Of a DNA stretch of 19,312 nt, positions 17,319 to 19,312 are shown in pieces. Below the pieces are notes generated by a model. The model made no database searches and was not told where the DNA came from. It saw nothing but the letters and a program-made list of their open reading frames with translations. A program made the position numbers and the translations under genes. Origin of the DNA: Evernia prunastri (Eukaryota > Ascomycota > Lecanoromycetes > Lecanorales > Parmeliaceae); assembly GCA_003184365.1 (NCBI GenBank), contig NKYR01000241.1, positions 440 through 19,751 of the forward strand, in the 5' to 3' direction. The first letter of the stretch is position 1; the number at the start of each line of letters is the position of its first letter.

Positions 17319-19066
17319 ACTATAGATAGTATAAAGTAATATAGTAACGAAGTTTTCTGCTAGTTAATTAATAAAATAATTAATAATATATTCTTTAACG
17401 AGGTTTATAGCGATTTTATTATTCATATTTAATAGATTTTAAGTGAATTCTTTTATATTAATTTAATTTTAATCGATTAAATTTGAATTGCGAAGTCGTA
17501 TATTTTTCGATAATTTAAGAATTTAAATATAATTTTAAAGATATAACGCTTTAAAAATAATTAAGATAATATAATTTAATTCGACGTTTTTAATAATCGA
17601 AAGTATTCAACGGAAATTATCGTAAAAATACGTAATAATTTTATTAAAAGAATAAATATTCTTTCGAACGTTTTAAAGTATATAATCGATAATTTTAATA
17701 TTATAGTAATTTTATATAAAAATCTCGTTTTAAAAAATGAATTTTATTATATAAAATATTTTAGCGAAATTAGAATTAATTATTATATTATAAACGAATT
17801 AAATAATAATAATTAGAAAGATTTTAAAGCGAAAGTAAATAATATAATTATTTTTTTAAAAAAAATATATATATATATAATTATAATTATTTTAAAACTA
17901 TTTAAAAAAAATTATAATACGATATTTTAAAATATAATTTTATTAATATTCTTATAATTATTAAGAAAGAAAAGTTAATTAATAAACTTAATAATAATCG
18001 ATTTTTAAATAACGTTAGTAGCTATTATTTAATCGTTATTAAGATTATCTTATATCTCGTTTTAATTATCGATTCGATAATTGAAATTTTCGCGTAAAAA
18101 TCGATTATAATTATTATTATAATACTAATTATATTATTATAAACATTTTAATAGATTAAAGTTATTGTTACGAAAGCGCGAAGAAATCGCGTTAAGTTAC
18201 GACTTGACGCTAAGTAAGTGATGAACTTAGTATATATATAGCTTTTCTTATATACTTATAGCTAGTCATTAATTCACACTATATACATTATTTAGTTTAT
18301 TCGTTTTAATTATATCTTTAACGATATTTGATAGTAGTATCGTTATACGATCTCTATATTAGTCTCTAAATAGATATTAATTCTTTACTTTCATATTAAA
18401 AGAAATATCTTTCTTCGCTATAAAAGAAATCTTTTTTATTTATGAAAGAAATATTTTTTTTATTATAAAGAAAACTTTTTTTCTTTTAATAAGAAAACTA
18501 TCCTTTTTAATACTTTTTCGTTATTTCTTTTCAATAAAAAACGATCTTTCTTTCTTTATAAAAAGAATTCTATCTTCTTTTAAAACTACTTTAAAACTTC
18601 TAAATATTAAATCTTTTTTCGTTTCGACTTTTCGTTCTACGCTAATTATAAAAAGATTCTTAATTTTTTTTATTTTTCGAGAAAAATCGTACTTTTTTAC
18701 GAAAAGTATTAAATTCTTTTTTGAAAAAAAGAATTAAATCTTTCTTTAAAGAAGAATCGAAAGTAATTACGTTATCTTATAAGTTTCGTTTTACGATCTT
18801 TTTTATTTCTTAAAAAAAGTGATTTAAAATTTTACTTAATCTCTATAATCTTTTTTTAACTCGTTTGTAAATTCTTTTACTTTTTTATAATTTTAACTTA
18901 TTTAACTTTAAATTCGATAAATTGAAAAATTATCGTTTTTATTTTTTAACTCTTAGACTATCTTAAAAACAATCACTCTTTTTTTAGTATTTTTTCGAAA
19001 AAAAAATTATTATTTGTTTCTCTTATTATTAAAAATAAGTTTAAATCTTTTTAAATTAATTAAGAT
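17319..19066. other. AT-rich RIP-mutated sequence, no recognised element
   Basis: About 1.75 kb of RIP-type sequence to the right of the gypsy element. 18170-18310 has slightly more mixed composition. 18370-19020 is T/C-rich on the + strand with many short runs such as AAAGAAAT and CTTTTTT. I see no gene, no long repeat pair and no transposase motif. Confidence 0.6.
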
Positions 19067-19312
19067 ATCAGTATATATAAAACAATAAGGTAGGGCTGAG
19101 CTAAAAAACCTTGAATTTGTATGTGCAGCCAATGTAAACCTCCATCTGATTACGCTTTTAGGTATCGCGTGCTGAGTCAGCCCGCTAGGCCTCCCGAGCG
19201 TAGGAACATCAAAATTTGGGTGCAATATACTTGCAACTTCAATGCCTCTATGCCCTCAGTGCATGATACTTTCAGACTTTCGTAGATTATAGGCCTCAAT
19301 CTGCGCTTTCCA
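19067..19312. mobile_element. Unclassified element that escaped RIP, copy 2 (inverted, cut by window end)
   Basis: 19067-19239 is the reverse complement of 12693-12865, with equal length. The best-kept part, containing GGCTGCACATACAAATT and AGCTCAGCCCTACCTT in copy 1 orientation, is nearly identical. Beyond 19239 the match to copy 1 becomes weak, and the rest of the element lies past the window end. It carries an open frame on the - strand (19225 down into the AT-rich flank at 19010) that runs out of the element, so I do not treat it as a gene. Confidence 0.65.

Larger units (their letters stand above)
7610..19066. other. AT-rich RIP-mutated transposon block
   Basis: From just before the C6T10 tract at about 7648-7663 the sequence is dominated by TA, AA and TT. 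CA, TG, CC and GG are rare, while CG, CT and AG persist. No reading frame of useful length survives on either strand. This dinucleotide pattern fits RIP acting on CpA, not methyl-CpG decay. The block is broken only by two islands of ordinary composition, at 9918-10548 and about 12451-12865. Identified contents are listed separately. In 8032-9088 and 17319-19066 I can recognise RIP-type decay but no element identity. 18370-19020 is strongly T/C-rich on the + strand. Confidence 0.85.

Noticed and set aside
12693..19239. One long DNA transposon with 173-bp terminal inverted repeats
   Set aside because: The gypsy element with matching duplications crosses only one of the two arms, so the arms cannot be the ends of a single insertion.

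Overview
The window looks like filamentous ascomycete (Pezizomycotina) DNA. The coding genes are split by 46-66 nt introns with GT..AG ends and CTNAY-like branch sites. More than half of the window is extremely AT- and TpA-rich, and in it CpA/TpG are scarce while CpG survives. That is the footprint of repeat-induced point mutation (RIP) on transposons. I cannot name the species from the sequence.

Layout. Positions 1-850 hold most of a small non-autonomous LTR element: the last 90 bases of one LTR, a 575-base interior with simple and tandem repeats, and a complete 185-bp LTR (TGTCA...TGACA). Positions about 880-1575 hold a RIP-mutated relic of a Tad-type LINE on the + strand, probably ending in an (AATC)n tail. 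Positions 1713-6202 are a gene-dense block with three apparently intact housekeeping genes: methionine aminopeptidase 2 (+, 7 exons), 60S acidic ribosomal protein P1 (-, 3 exons) and a UPF0662/DUF2408 protein (+, 8 exons). P1 converges on MetAP2 and diverges from the UPF0662 gene across a 316-bp shared promoter region. Positions 6203-7277 have no gene I can support.

From about 7.28 kb the sequence turns into repeats and then, from about 7.61 kb, into a RIP-mutated transposon nest. It contains a possible MITE with a cluster of palindromes (7278-7585), a 196-bp near-palindrome (7836-8031), and a Ty3/gypsy-like LTR retrotransposon on the - strand (9094-17313; 213-bp LTRs, ATATT target duplication, reverse transcriptase remnant still showing YVNDIVIFS). 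Two sequences that escaped RIP sit in this nest. One is a 5'-truncated LINE insertion (9918-10548) with a perfect 13-bp target duplication. The other is an unclassified element (about 12451-12865) whose right 173 bp recur in inverted orientation at 19067-19239. The gypsy element spans the first of these copies but not the second, so they are separate insertions, not the two ends of one transposon.

The three genes act in core protein metabolism (N-terminal methionine removal, ribosomal stalk, and a conserved fungal protein of poorly defined role). I see no sign that they form a functional cluster. I found no convincing new biosynthetic, defence or RNA system. The value of the window is in the precise transposon stratigraphy and a few unclassified repeats.
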